Source: JANYGM01 sp043764015 (GTDB lineage Bacteria; Bacteroidota; Bacteroidia; Cytophagales; Thermonemataceae). From it: 64,000 bases of DNA. The notes under the pieces are model-generated. The model saw only the letters and a program-made list of their open reading frames with translations, was not told the DNA's origin and made no database searches. The translations under genes and the position numbers were made by a program. The DNA lies in contig JAYUKY010000059.1 in the NCBI GenBank assembly GCA_043764015.1, forward strand, positions 1 through 64,000. The letters run 5' to 3'. This document shows, one piece after another, positions 20,387 to 29,534 of the stretch. The stretch's first letter is position 1. Each line of letters starts with the position of its first letter.

Positions 20387-22048
20387 TTACACCAATTTTT
20401 TATATTTGATACGTTTTGGGGCATCATTTCCAAGTCGTTTTTTGCGGTTTTCTTCATAATCAGAAAAATTCCCTTCAAAATAAACCACTTGAGAATCACC
20501 CTCAAACGCCAAGATATGCGTACAAACCCTATCCAAAAACCATCTGTCGTGGGAAATAATCACTGCACAACCACCAAAGTTTTCTAAGGCTTCCTCCAAA
20601 GCACGCAAAGTATTTACGTCCAAATCATTGGTAGGCTCATCTAAAAGCAACAAATTTGCGCCTTGTTTGAGCGTCATAGCCAAATGTACCCTATTGCGCT
20701 CACCGCCAGAAAGCATACCTACTTTTTTCTCTTGGTCTGCACCAGCAAAATTAAATTTGCCCACGTAAGCACGAGAATTAACTTGTTGTCCGCCCAAAAG
20801 CATCAAATCATTTCCACCAGAAATAAGTTCATAAACGGATTTTGTAGGGTCTAAGTCGTTGTGTTCTTGGTCAACGTAAGCAATTTGTACAGTTTCTCCA
20901 ACTTCAAAACTACCAGCATTAGGCGTTTCTTTGCCTGTAATCATTTTGAAAAGTGTTGTTTTCCCTGCACCATTAGGTCCTATGATGCCCACAATGCCCG
21001 CAGGAGGCAAAGAAAACGACAAATTTTCGTATAAAAGTTTATCTCCATAACCTTTTGCCACGCCTTCCGCAATAATGACTTTATTGCCCAGACGTTGTCC
21101 AGCAGGAATAAAAAGCTCCAATTTGCCTTCTTTTTCTCTATTTTCCTCGCCCATAAGTTTGTCGTAAGCTCCCAAACGTGCTTTTGATTTTGCCTGACGT
21201 GCTTTTGGCGACATTTTTACCCATTCTAGCTCACGCATAAGGGTTTTTTGACGTTTTGATTCTGTTTTTTCCTCTTGTGCAAGGCGTTTTTGTTTTTGGT
21301 CTAGCCACGAAGAATAATTGCCTTTCCAAGGAATTCCCTCGCCTCTGTCAAGCTCCAAAATCCAGCCTGCGACATTATCCAAGAAATACCTGTCGTGTGT
21401 AACGGCAATAACTGTCCCTTTGTATTGTTTTAGATGTTGTTCCAACCAATTCACAGATTCTGCGTCAAGATGATTGGTAGGCTCATCTAATAAAAGTACA
21501 TCAGGCTCTTGCAAAAGCAATCTACAAAGTGCTACACGGCGTTTTTCACCACCAGAAAGAAACTCAATTTTGGCATCAGCAGGTGGAGTGCGGAGTGCGT
21601 CCATTGCTTTTTCCAGTTTGGTATCCAAATTCCAAGCATCAAGATGGTCTAAACGCTCTTGTACTTCTCCTTGTCGTGCAATAAGTTTATCAAAATCTGC
21701 ATCAGCATCACCAAAAGCGTTGTTTATTGCATCAAATTCAGCTAGTAAATCAACAGTTTCTTTTGCGCCTTCTTGTATGATTTCCAAAACGGTTTTTGTT
21801 TTGTCAAGTATTGGTTCTTGCTCCAAATAGCCAACAGAAAAATCTTTTGAGGAAACAATATCACCTTGATAGTTTTTGTCAAGTCCTGCAATGATTTTCA
21901 AAAGAGAGGACTTCCCAGAGCCATTTAAGCCCAAAATCCCAATTTTTGCGCCATAAAAGAAGGATAGGTAAATATTTTTTAGGACAGTTTTTTGTGGAGG
22001 GAACGTCTTTGTAACACCAGACATTGTAAAAATGATTTTTTCGTTCAT
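20387..22048 (-). CDS. ettA: Energy-dependent translational throttle protein EttA (ABC-F)
   Basis: EttA binds the ribosomal E site and gates entry of ribosomes into elongation according to ATP/ADP. The 553-residue protein has two ABC domains: Walker A 'GLNGSGKSSLLKII' (about 39-52), signature 'LSGGEKRRVALC', Walker B 'VLLLDEPTNHLD'; second set 'GPNGAGKTTLFKMI', 'LSGGERNRVHLA', 'LLLLDEPTNDLD'. Between them is the P-site tRNA interaction linker with 'RELEWVKMSPKARQAKSKAR', diagnostic of EttA among ABC-F proteins. Length (about 555) agrees with EttA. TATATTTG on its strand at 22103-22096 is a likely -7 box. Confidence 0.95.
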   Translation of the reverse strand: MNEKIIFTMSGVTKTFPPQKTVLKNIYLSFFYGAKIGILGLNGSGKSSLLKIIAGLDKNYQGDIVSSKDFSVGYLEQEPILDKTKTVLEIIQEGAKETVDLLAEFDAINNAFGDADADFDKLIARQGEVQERLDHLDAWNLDTKLEKAMDALRTPPADAKIEFLSGGEKRRVALCRLLLQEPDVLLLDEPTNHLDAESVNWLEQHLKQYKGTVIAVTHDRYFLDNVAGWILELDRGEGIPWKGNYSSWLDQKQKRLAQEEKTESKRQKTLMRELEWVKMSPKARQAKSKARLGAYDKLMGEENREKEGKLELFIPAGQRLGNKVIIAEGVAKGYGDKLLYENLSFSLPPAGIVGIIGPNGAGKTTLFKMITGKETPNAGSFEVGETVQIAYVDQEHNDLDPTKSVYELISGGNDLMLLGGQQVNSRAYVGKFNFAGADQEKKVGMLSGGERNRVHLAMTLKQGANLLLLDEPTNDLDVNTLRALEEALENFGGCAVIISHDRWFLDRVCTHILAFEGDSQVVYFEGNFSDYEENRKKRLGNDAPKRIKYKKLV

Positions 22049-22139
22049 TTGGTTATTTTTTGATAAGATTTTTTAGTTTCTTTTTTGATTTTACACAAAT
22101 ATAACACAAAATCAGTATCAAAAAAAATCAAAATAAAAA

Positions 22140-22237
22140 AGTAGTTTATTAACCAGAAACTACTTTTATAATAATAACTTATTGATAATCAATAAGTTAT
22201 TATTTTTTTACGAATAAATAAGTAGGAACTTCCTACT
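22140..22237. repeat. Cluster of three hairpins in a divergent gap
   Basis: Between ettA and the next plus-strand gene lie AGTAGTTT...AAACTACT (22140-22163 with a following T run), a perfect palindrome AATAATAACTTATTGA-TAA-TCAATAAGTTATTATT (22170-22204) and AGTAGGAA-C-TTCCTACT (22221-22237). The middle one contains the TTGATAATCAA motif seen in the 3' elements. None is next to a stop codon, so they may be operators or dispersed repeats. Confidence 0.7.
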
Positions 22238-22296
22238 AATGAAGTTGTTATTTTAGTGTCAAATGATAAATAAACAAACTTAAAACAACCAGAAAA

Positions 22297-22521
22297 ATGA
22301 AAAAGAACAAAAAAGTAACCTCAAAAACAGGACTTATCAATGCTATATATGAAAAAATCAATAAAAGGACAAAACCATTTATTGATGTAAGTTTTAGAGA
22401 TAAATTTAAAAATTTGATAGATAAATTATCAATGGTTAAAGGAATATATGATAATAGCAGTGATTTTGTTGAGATGTGTCAAGGTATATGTGATAAAATT
22501 TCCTTGTTTTTTCTTAATTAG
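22297..22521 (+). CDS. Small basic hypothetical protein
   Basis: A 74-residue Lys-rich protein ('MKKNKKVTSKTGLINAIYEK', then 'KINKRTKPFIDVSFRDKFKN') with a hydrophobic end. No recognised family. Coding use is ordinary, and it has an ATG in a plausible context (ACAACCAGAAAAATG), but the length leaves doubt. It lies between the hairpin cluster and the sensor-kinase promoter. Confidence 0.4.
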   Translation: MKKNKKVTSKTGLINAIYEKINKRTKPFIDVSFRDKFKNLIDKLSMVKGIYDNSSDFVEMCQGICDKISLFFLN

Positions 22522-22564
22522 GACTTACGCAAAAGTAATACTTTTTTATTTCATTTTTGTTGGT

Positions 22565-22597
22565 TACCTTTGCGCTTGGTATTTCAATACTGAAATA
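22565..22597 (+). promoter_or_regulatory. Candidate -7 box and inverted repeat before the sensor kinase
   Basis: TACCTTTG at 22565-22572 matches the Bacteroidota -7 box; the -33 region is a T tract without a clear TTTG. About eight bases downstream lies TATTTCA-ATAC-TGAAATA (22580-22597), a 7-base-arm inverted repeat placed where a repressor could block transcription or where the leader could fold. Confidence 0.5.
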
Positions 22598-22622
22598 CTA
22601 CAATTATTACGTAAGTTAATCA

Positions 22623-23822
22623 ATGATTTATCAGAATAAATTTGGGCTAAAAGTAACCATTGTTGCCGTTGCAGTACTTATAGGCGTGGTGTCTGTCTAT
22701 TATACAAACACATTGGTAGATAAACTTGTGGCACGAGAGAAAGCACAAATAGAACTTTATGCGCAAGCTCTCAAATATACCATAGACCCAGAAAACGACC
22801 AACCCATCACGTTTATTTTTCAAGAGATAATTTCTGCAAATACGTCTATTCCCGTCATTATGACTGATTTTTATGGCAATATCATAGGTTCACGCAACAT
22901 TGATTTTCCACTAGAAATTGACAAAAAAGAAGAAAAGCAACGCCTTTTAGCAGAACAACTTGTTTTGATGAAAAAAGAACACCCACCTATCATTATTGAA
23001 CTTGGTAAACAAACAAAATCTGAAAATAGAAATCTTATTTATCACCGTAACTCTTTCTTAATCAATCAATTAAAATATTATCCGTATGCACAACTGACCA
23101 TTATTACTATTTTTGGGAGTTTGGCATATTTGGCGTTTAGTTACTCTCGTAGGGCGGAGCAAAACCGTGTTTGGGTGGGTTTGGCTAAGGAAACAGCACA
23201 CCAATTGGGTACCCCTATTTCTTCACTTATGGCGTGGGTAGAGTATTTTAAGGCTGATGAAAATTTTTCTCATTTGGAAGTTTTACCAGAAATAGAAAAA
23301 GATATAGTGCGTTTGGAGATGATTACGGCACGTTTTTCTAATATTGGCTCACGTCCTACACTTACAAATGAAAATATCTTAACTGTTGTCAAAGACACTA
23401 TTAATTACCTAAAACCACGTATTTCGCCAAAAGTAGAGATTATGATCATCAATTATTTGATGCCAGAAACCATTGTCAAAATGAACCGCAATTTGATAGA
23501 ATGGGTAGTTGAAAATCTTTGCAAAAATGCCGTTGATGCTATGAATTCCGCAGGAAATATAGAAATAAAACTAAATAATATGCCTGATGATAATTTGATT
23601 TTTATTGATGTAACAGATACGGGAAAGGGTATGCCAAAATCACAAATGAAAATGGTTTTTACAGCTGGATTTACGAGTAAAAAACGTGGTTGGGGGCTTG
23701 GGCTGACACTTGCCAAACGCATTGTAGAAGATTATCACAAAGGAAAAATCTTTGTCAAATCATCAGAAATCAATAAGGGAACGTGTTTTAGAATAATTTT
23801 ACCAAAAGAATTGAAAAAATAA
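22623..23822 (+). CDS. Sensor histidine kinase
   Basis: A 399-residue membrane kinase. Transmembrane helices lie at about 8-28 and 155-173, enclosing an extracytoplasmic sensor of about 125 residues that begins with a coiled stretch ('KLVAREKAQIELYAQALKY'). The cytoplasmic part has no HAMP; a short Arg-rich linker leads directly to the DHp helix 'AKETAHQLGTPISSLMAW' with phosphoacceptor His193. The ATPase domain has N box 'NLCKNAVDAM', G1 'DVTDTGKGMP' and G2 'GWGLGLTLAKRIV'. This AHQLGTP form is a recognisable Bacteroidota kinase group. No response-regulator gene is adjacent, so the partner is unlinked. Confidence 0.92.
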   Translation: MIYQNKFGLKVTIVAVAVLIGVVSVYYTNTLVDKLVAREKAQIELYAQALKYTIDPENDQPITFIFQEIISANTSIPVIMTDFYGNIIGSRNIDFPLEIDKKEEKQRLLAEQLVLMKKEHPPIIIELGKQTKSENRNLIYHRNSFLINQLKYYPYAQLTIITIFGSLAYLAFSYSRRAEQNRVWVGLAKETAHQLGTPISSLMAWVEYFKADENFSHLEVLPEIEKDIVRLEMITARFSNIGSRPTLTNENILTVVKDTINYLKPRISPKVEIMIINYLMPETIVKMNRNLIEWVVENLCKNAVDAMNSAGNIEIKLNNMPDDNLIFIDVTDTGKGMPKSQMKMVFTAGFTSKKRGWGLGLTLAKRIVEDYHKGKIFVKSSEINKGTCFRIILPKELKK

Positions 23823-23896
23823 TTGTAAATTTTGTGTTTCTTAGTGCCTACTTAGTGTGTATCTCTTAATGTTCTTAGTGGTAAGAAAATTATCAC

Positions 23897-25552
23897 TTAA
23901 AAATAAATAATTTGGTCAGCAATATTTTGCAGTTCTTTTCTGTGAGAAACGAGCAAAATAGTTGGTTCTTGTGGCAAATTACGTAGTTTTTGGATAATTT
24001 CTGTAATTATTTTTTCGTCAAGATGATTGGTTGGTTCATCAAGTATCAAAAAACGAGGATTTCCCAAAATAGCACGAGCCAGCGCAATACGCTGAATTTG
24101 CCCGCCCGACAGGCTTTTTTCTGGGAAAATAAGCGTTTGATAGCCTTCTGATAGGTTTTGCGCCCACTCGTGCAAGCCTACCCACGTACAAGCCTGCATT
24201 ACTTGCGTTTGTGTGTACATTACTCGTCCACAAGTAATATTTTCAAAAAGTGAGCCTTCTATCAAATTAGAATTTTGCATTAAAATGCCTATTTGAGAAA
24301 GTGGAGGTAGTTTATTAGATTGATTGTCAAATAAAATTTCTCCTTCTGTTGGTTCTAAAATCCCTAAAATTAGCTTAATAAGCGTGCTTTTTCCACTACC
24401 ATTTTTGCCAAAAAGTAGTGTAATGGTATTTTTTTGTAGATGAATAGATTGTTGATGTAATATTTGTCTATTTTTTGTATTTTTCTGAATATTATTTTTA
24501 CTATCATATTGATTATCATAGCAAAAAGAAACGTTATTTATCTTTATATCTCCTTGAAAATCAGTTATTTGTGTTTTATTATTTGGCTTAGGTTTATTTT
24601 CTAGGAAGTCATAAATATTTTTAAGAGAAATATTACCTTCTATTACTTGTGAAATATTCGTAAAAATTCTATAAATATAGGTTTTAAGCAGGGCTAGTGC
24701 GACATAAAAAGAAAAAAGTTCTCCAAAAGAAATTTTATTATTGATAACATAAATACCCCCAACCAAGATAATAAAAACACCACCAATAGCCAAAAGATTA
24801 TCCTGAATGACTGTAAAAGCGGTTTGCCACCACAAATTTTGCTTTGTTGCTTCTGCTAAATCATCTTGTATTTTTTGTTGCTTTTGAATAGTTTGTGGTA
24901 TGGTAGCATTTATGTAAATATTTTGTTTATTTATAATAATATTTATCCAATTTTTACTATAAAATTGGAATATTTCATAAAATTTTTGGTATTTTTTTTG
25001 AATAAATTTCCCCATAAACTTGCTTGCAAGGGCAATAAAAGGCACTAATGCAATAGTCATCACAAAAAACAAGGCATTTATGTACAAAAGCCCCACGCAA
25101 ATCACGCTACTGATAATCACAGAAGGCAAAAGTTGCGCTACAAGGGCATTACTCATTGTATTTATGCGTTCTGTATCTTGAATAAATAAATGTTGAAGAT
25201 TTATCTGGTTAGGTGTCGTTTTCTTTAATTCTATTTCTGAAAGCGTAAAAAAATGTACTAAAACACTATTTCTGATATTCTGAATAGTTTTTTTGGTAAC
25301 AGAAAGCACCCAAAAACGTATCAATAAAGCTAAAATTCCATTGGTAATATACAAAGCTATAATTATAAATCCAACTGAAAAAAGTTGGGTTTTATTTTTT
25401 TTAGGAATAATTTTATCAAAAATTTCCTGTACAAGTATAGTAATATAAACCAATAAAATTGCTTGAATAAATGCAATCAGGATACAAAAAAAGATAATTT
25501 TGAGTGAATTGGAATAGTTTTTCTGATAAAAAAGCCAATGTTTGGGCATCAT
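23897..25552 (-). CDS. ABC exporter half-transporter (fused membrane and ATPase domains)
   Basis: A type I ABC exporter chain: six membrane helices (about residues 15-300 of the 551-residue product from 25552) followed by an ATPase domain with Walker A 'FGKNGSGKSTLIKL', Q loop region 'IGILMQNSNLIEGSLFENI', signature 'LSGGQIQRIALA', Walker B 'RFLILDEPTNHLDE' and H loop 'LLVSHRKEL'. It would act as a homodimer. There is no N-terminal peptidase domain. The longest frame begins at 25600 inside the previous gene; the Met-Met at 25552/25549, just after that gene's stop, is preferred. Substrate unknown (lipid, peptide or drug). Confidence 0.88.
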   Translation of the reverse strand: MMPKHWLFYQKNYSNSLKIIFFCILIAFIQAILLVYITILVQEIFDKIIPKKNKTQLFSVGFIIIALYITNGILALLIRFWVLSVTKKTIQNIRNSVLVHFFTLSEIELKKTTPNQINLQHLFIQDTERINTMSNALVAQLLPSVIISSVICVGLLYINALFFVMTIALVPFIALASKFMGKFIQKKYQKFYEIFQFYSKNWINIIINKQNIYINATIPQTIQKQQKIQDDLAEATKQNLWWQTAFTVIQDNLLAIGGVFIILVGGIYVINNKISFGELFSFYVALALLKTYIYRIFTNISQVIEGNISLKNIYDFLENKPKPNNKTQITDFQGDIKINNVSFCYDNQYDSKNNIQKNTKNRQILHQQSIHLQKNTITLLFGKNGSGKSTLIKLILGILEPTEGEILFDNQSNKLPPLSQIGILMQNSNLIEGSLFENITCGRVMYTQTQVMQACTWVGLHEWAQNLSEGYQTLIFPEKSLSGGQIQRIALARAILGNPRFLILDEPTNHLDEKIITEIIQKLRNLPQEPTILLVSHRKELQNIADQIIYF

Positions 25553-25556
25553 AATA

Positions 25557-26300
25557 TTAAAAAATTTGACTTTTTTTGATGTAAGATTTTTTGTTTTCAA
25601 ACATTATTTCCACCCAATTATCTTGCTCTGAAAGCAACTGATAACTATTACCTTTATTTCGTATAGCTAGTACACGTCCACCTGCAGAGGGCGCAGACAT
25701 CACAAGCGTATTATTTTGTGCCAAAATCACTTGTTTTTGAGCAGGATAAAAATTAATCATTAGTACAAATAGCAATAAAAAAAATAGAAACATAATAGCA
25801 AAACGGCTAGGAAGATGCGTATTTTGCCTCCAATTTGACCAAATAATCCATCTAAATAGCAGAATTACGGTGAAAATAGTAATAATTAGTAGATATTTGT
25901 AAGATTTATTATAAAAAACATTGAGAAAGCTATATTTTGATTTTTGGTGTCCTTCCAAAGAATATTTTTGTGCCAGATTCTCCATCTTGTCTAAAAGTTC
26001 TAAACTTGGGCTATATTTTTGATAAATCTGCAAATAATGGAGTGCTTTTGCAAAATCATTTGTCTTTTCTGAAAGAAAAGCCATTTTTAAAAGCAGAGTT
26101 GGAGATTCTTTTTGGGTCTGTTTGATATAGTTTTCATAGACAATAAGGGCATTTTGGTACTTCTTTGTAGCTAGTAAGCTATCAGCCAACAAAATATTTG
26201 TATTATTTTGAAAGTTTTTTTCTATTTTAATATCTTGACTGTAAGCTATTTGAGTAAAAAAAGTAAAAAATATCAAAAAAAAAGTAAAAAATAATTGCAT
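25557..26300 (-). CDS. TPR and SH3-like domain membrane protein
   Basis: A 247-residue protein: signal peptide (cleavage near 'IAYSQ'), tetratricopeptide repeats at about 37-105 ('ADSLLATKKYQNALIVYENY' and following), two transmembrane helices at about 133-152 and 165-187, and a C-terminal bacterial SH3-like domain ('APSAGGRVLAIRNKGNSYQL' to 'WVEIMFENKKSYIKKSQIF'). This TPR-TM-TM-SH3 layout resembles the last part of BatE-type proteins of the aerotolerance gene clusters, though no Bat genes are adjacent here. The stop is four bases before the preferred start of the ABC exporter, so the two are co-transcribed. Confidence 0.75.
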   Translation of the reverse strand: MQLFFTFFLIFFTFFTQIAYSQDIKIEKNFQNNTNILLADSLLATKKYQNALIVYENYIKQTQKESPTLLLKMAFLSEKTNDFAKALHYLQIYQKYSPSLELLDKMENLAQKYSLEGHQKSKYSFLNVFYNKSYKYLLIITIFTVILLFRWIIWSNWRQNTHLPSRFAIMFLFFLLLFVLMINFYPAQKQVILAQNNTLVMSAPSAGGRVLAIRNKGNSYQLLSEQDNWVEIMFENKKSYIKKSQIF

Positions 26301-26305
26301 AAAAA

Positions 26306-26337
26306 TTTGGTGGTTATAAAAAATAGTTGTACTTTTG
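26306..26337 (+). promoter_or_regulatory. Promoter upstream of tRNA-Lys
   Basis: TTTG at 26306-26309, 20 bases, TACTTTTG at 26330-26337, a full match to the Bacteroidota consensus. The predicted start leaves about 80 bases of leader before the mature tRNA. Confidence 0.75.
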
Positions 26338-26426
26338 CATCACAGAAAATGGAAATAGCGTTTTAGACTAACCAAAGCACAAAGATAGTAATTTAGTTCA
26401 GTAAAACAAATTAGTAAGAGAGTAAT

Positions 26427-26499
26427 GATTTCGTAGCTCAGCTGGTAGAGCATATCACTTTTAATGATAGGGTCTTGGGTTCGAATCCCAACGAGATCA
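26427..26499 (+). tRNA. tRNA-Lys (UUU)
   Basis: A 73-base cloverleaf: acceptor GATTTCG/CGAGATC, D stem GCTC/GAGC with loop AGCTGGTA, anticodon stem TATCA/TGATA with loop CTTTTAA (anticodon TTT), T stem TTGGG/CCCAA with loop TTCGAAT, discriminator A. The CCA end is not encoded (ACTA follows). All tertiary-contact bases are standard, in contrast to the tRNA-Arg at 29,535. Confidence 0.97.
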
Positions 26500-26510
26500 C
26501 TATGCCCAAT

Positions 26511-26550
26511 AAAAACCGCTTTAAAACACGTTTTAAAGCGGTTTTTTCTT
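26511..26550 (+). terminator. Terminator of tRNA-Lys
   Basis: AAAAACCGCTTTAAAA-CACG-TTTTAAAGCGGTTTTTT, a 16-base stem with a T tail, 11 bases after the tRNA. Confidence 0.9.
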
Positions 26551-26684
26551 TTATAGGTAGTGTGCTACAAAATGATTATTTCGTATAGAGAGTTCTAATA
26601 AGGTTTTTGGCTACTATTCTCACAGCAGTTACTTACGTAGGAAAAGAAATTAAATAATTCTATTTTTTATTTTTATAATTACTT

Positions 26685-26731
26685 AATAATCAATATTTTA
26701 TATTCGTATCTCATACTTCTTATTTCGTACT
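26685..26731 (-). repeat. Composite element: heptamers and ATTGATTATTAA
   Basis: The 346-base gap between the tRNA-Lys terminator and the DUF5686 gene is AT-rich and holds this one recognisable structure. On the minus strand it reads GTACGAAATAAGAAGTATGA in 7-base steps, then GATACGAATATAAAATATTG and ATTATTAAG. No convincing minus-strand gene precedes it, so this copy may be the scar of a lost gene. A TATTTTTG at 26842-26849 could be the -7 box of the DUF5686 gene. Confidence 0.5.
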
Positions 26732-26896
26732 TTTTCTGTAGAGGTTATAATAGTAGTTATGTTCCCTATTATTACAAATACACAAATAAAGATATTTAGT
26801 GTATTTGTGGTAATTATTCTTCAGAAAAACAATTTTTATAGTATTTTTGCGTTTTGAAATTATCAATAACAAAATACTATTCATTTTATTTTCTCT

Positions 26897-29362
26897 ATGA
26901 AACATCTATCCTTATTCTTTCTGACTTTCTTTTTTTTTTTAAATATAAAAATAAACGCTCAAAATGCAGAGCAAATAGGCATTTTGAAAGGCAAAATAAC
27001 TTCCAAAAATGGTGAATCAATGCCTTTTGTTAATGTTTACATCCAAAACACCACCAAAGGCACAACTTCCAATGGGGAAGGAGAATATCAGCTTTATCTG
27101 CCCTATGGCACGCATAATATTGTTATTGAGTACATTGGTTTTCAAGGAATTGTAGAAAGAATTACTATTTCTACGCCAACATTAGAACGTAATGTAACGC
27201 TTTTAGAAGATAATTTTGAGGTAAGTACCGCCGCAGAAGTTACATCAAAAGACCCCGCCAATGAAATTATCAAAAATGCCCAAAAAAACCGTAAAAAATA
27301 CCTGCGTGAAGTAGAAAAATATACCTGTGAAGTATATTTAAAAGGCTTAAATCATATTGGAAAAGCACCCAAAACTATTATGGGAATGGCTGTACGTATA
27401 GATACTGGCATTGTGTATCTTTCTGAATCCATTTCAGAAGTAAGTGCTATTCCACCCAATAAAGTCAAAGAAAAAATGATTTCTTCTAAGGTAGCAGGCA
27501 ATAATCAAGGTTTTAGCTTTAATCAGGCAACTGGTTTGCAGGTTAATTTTTATGAAAACTTGACTGAAAATGATGGTTTTGCAGAGCGTGGAATGGTTTC
27601 ACCCATTGCAGATAACGCCTTCAACTATTATACCTACAAAATGGAAGGTTTCTATCAAGAGAAAGGTTTGACTATCAACAAAATAAAAGTAATGCCTATA
27701 CGCAATACTGACCCAGTTTTTGCAGGACATATATTTATTGTAGAAGATAGTTGGCGCATTTATGCTACTGATTTGTATGTTACAAAAGATAATCAAGTGC
27801 AATTCATAGAAAAAGCCATTATCAAACAAAGTTTTATTCCTTCTTCTGATGCTAAAAATGCTCCTTGGGTGATATTTTCGCAGCGTTTTGATTTTGAATT
27901 TAAGGCTTTTGGCATCAATGGAGATGGCTATTTTATTGGGATTTACTCAAAATATAATATGAACCCTACCATTGAAAAGAAGGATTTTACAAATGAGATT
28001 TTTTCTATCAACGAAGAGGCAAATAAAAAAGATACTACTTATTGGAACGCAATACGTCCTGTACCGCTTACAGGCAAAGAAACAGTAGGATATTTCAAAA
28101 AAGATAGTATCCAAGTCATCAAGGAAACAAAAGTTTATAAGGATTCTATGGATAGAATAAATAATAAACTAAAACCTATCAATTTCTTGATTTTGGGCTA
28201 TTCGTGGCGTAACACGCATAAAGGCGAAAGTTGGTATTTTGGTTCTTTGCTTAATTCTTTGCAATTTAATACAGTAGAAGGTGGCGTTCTAAATCTTACG
28301 ACTGGTTATGCAAAACGCTATAAAAACCGTACAGGCTTTAATATTCAGCCGACTGTGCGCTATGGTTTTGCTGATTTGACCTGGAAAAGCAAACTCGTTT
28401 TACAAGCACAACTAAACCCAAAAAAACAAACAAAACTTAGCTTAGATGGTGGACGTTTTGTGGAGCAAATCAATAATACTGAGCCTATTGACGTCATTGT
28501 GAACAGTTCTTATACACTTTTTTCTGAACAAAATTACATCAAATATTACCTTAGCGACTATGCTAGGCTCACTTATCAGAGTGAAGTAACAAATGGCGTA
28601 TTTTTGTCGGCTGGTTTGGTATATGCCAACCGTAGCTCAATGACCAACCATAGTAATTTTAAGATTTTTGATATTAAAGATAGAGAATATAGCAGCAACA
28701 CGCCCACTAATTTTGAGTTAGAAAAATTAGGGAAAACGACTGATTTTATTGCTAATAAGGTTTTAAAATTCAATATTACAACTAAATTTACTTTTGTACA
28801 AAAGTATAGTACACGCCCAAATGCAAAAATAAATGAAGATTCTAAATATCCGACTTTGCAAATTGCTTATACTCGTGCCTTGCCTACGCTTGGTGCAGGT
28901 ATCAGCTACGACAAGGTGCAAGTAGATATTGATGGGAAATTCAAAATAAGGCTTTTAGGAACAAGTAATTATAAAATTTTTGGTGGTGCAATGCTTAGTA
29001 AAGATAGTATAACCTTTCTTGATTATCAGCATTTTAACGGCAATCAAACTAATTGGAGTGGAAGTTTTGCAGGATATCAAATGCTTAATTACTATGATTT
29101 TAGCACTACAAAACCTTATGCGGGCATACTTTATAATCATCATTTCAATGGTGCAATTTTTGGGCGTATTGCTGGGCTTAGAAAACTTAAATTACAAGAA
29201 GTTATTACGGTTAATTATCTTACTTCTGGCACAAGTGGCAACTATTTAGAGTTAGGTTTTGGCTTAGAAAATATCAAAATGATTGGAAGAGTAGATTATT
29301 TTGTGAGTTTTCTTGATGGGAAATTTCAAACAAGTGGTATAAGACTAGGAATAGGACTATAG
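26897..29362 (+). CDS. DUF5686 family protein with carboxypeptidase-regulatory-like domain
   Basis: An 821-residue outer-membrane-type protein. It has a signal peptide (about 1-21, 'FFFFLNIKINAQ'), a CarboxypepD_reg-like beta-sandwich at about 28-105 ('GILKGKITSKNGESMPFVNV', 'TTSNGEGEYQLYLPYG'), then the DUF5686 region with 'DPANEIIKNAQKNRKKYLRE' and a long beta-rich C-terminal half consistent with a barrel ending in an aromatic-rich strand. It has no TonB plug. Members are common next to or instead of TonB-dependent receptors in Bacteroidota; their cargo is unknown. The stop codon is at the start of a heptamer array (29362-29395). Confidence 0.85.
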   Translation: MKHLSLFFLTFFFFLNIKINAQNAEQIGILKGKITSKNGESMPFVNVYIQNTTKGTTSNGEGEYQLYLPYGTHNIVIEYIGFQGIVERITISTPTLERNVTLLEDNFEVSTAAEVTSKDPANEIIKNAQKNRKKYLREVEKYTCEVYLKGLNHIGKAPKTIMGMAVRIDTGIVYLSESISEVSAIPPNKVKEKMISSKVAGNNQGFSFNQATGLQVNFYENLTENDGFAERGMVSPIADNAFNYYTYKMEGFYQEKGLTINKIKVMPIRNTDPVFAGHIFIVEDSWRIYATDLYVTKDNQVQFIEKAIIKQSFIPSSDAKNAPWVIFSQRFDFEFKAFGINGDGYFIGIYSKYNMNPTIEKKDFTNEIFSINEEANKKDTTYWNAIRPVPLTGKETVGYFKKDSIQVIKETKVYKDSMDRINNKLKPINFLILGYSWRNTHKGESWYFGSLLNSLQFNTVEGGVLNLTTGYAKRYKNRTGFNIQPTVRYGFADLTWKSKLVLQAQLNPKKQTKLSLDGGRFVEQINNTEPIDVIVNSSYTLFSEQNYIKYYLSDYARLTYQSEVTNGVFLSAGLVYANRSSMTNHSNFKIFDIKDREYSSNTPTNFELEKLGKTTDFIANKVLKFNITTKFTFVQKYSTRPNAKINEDSKYPTLQIAYTRALPTLGAGISYDKVQVDIDGKFKIRLLGTSNYKIFGGAMLSKDSITFLDYQHFNGNQTNWSGSFAGYQMLNYYDFSTTKPYAGILYNHHFNGAIFGRIAGLRKLKLQEVITVNYLTSGTSGNYLELGFGLENIKMIGRVDYFVSFLDGKFQTSGIRLGIGL

Positions 29363-29395
29363 AGGTTTGAGGTGCGAGGTTTGAAGTACGAAATA
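29362..29395 (+). repeat. Heptamer array after the DUF5686 gene
   Basis: The sense strand reads GAGGTTT, GAGGTGC, GAGGTTT, GAAGTAC, GAAATA in 7-base steps beginning at the last base of the stop codon TAG. No GTGAATGAATA part is present here. Confidence 0.75.
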
Positions 29396-29481
29396 TACCA
29401 TAGAATAAAAATATATTTCTTCTTCTATGCGCTTATGTAGCAAAAAATATTTTGCATTTTTTAAAAAAAATGCAAAATAAA

Positions 29482-29512
29482 TTTGGAAGTAAGGAAAATA
29501 GTCGTACCTTTG
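29482..29512 (+). promoter_or_regulatory. Promoter of tRNA-Arg(ACG)
   Basis: TTTG at 29482-29485, 19 bases, TACCTTTG at 29505-29512: perfect spacing and -7 box. Transcription would start about 15 bases before the tRNA. Confidence 0.85.
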
Positions 29513-29534
29513 CATCTCAATAATAACAGAACAA

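Noticed and set aside
25552..25600. Longer start of the ABC exporter at 25600
   Set aside because: It would overlap the preceding gene by 44 bases. The Met-Met directly after that gene's stop is simpler and fits the usual N terminus.
26720..26905. Minus-strand 61-codon frame before the DUF5686 gene
   Set aside because: Very rich in Lys, Asn and Tyr as expected of translated AT-rich noncoding DNA. No ribosome-binding context or similarity is seen, although its stop lies in a heptamer array.
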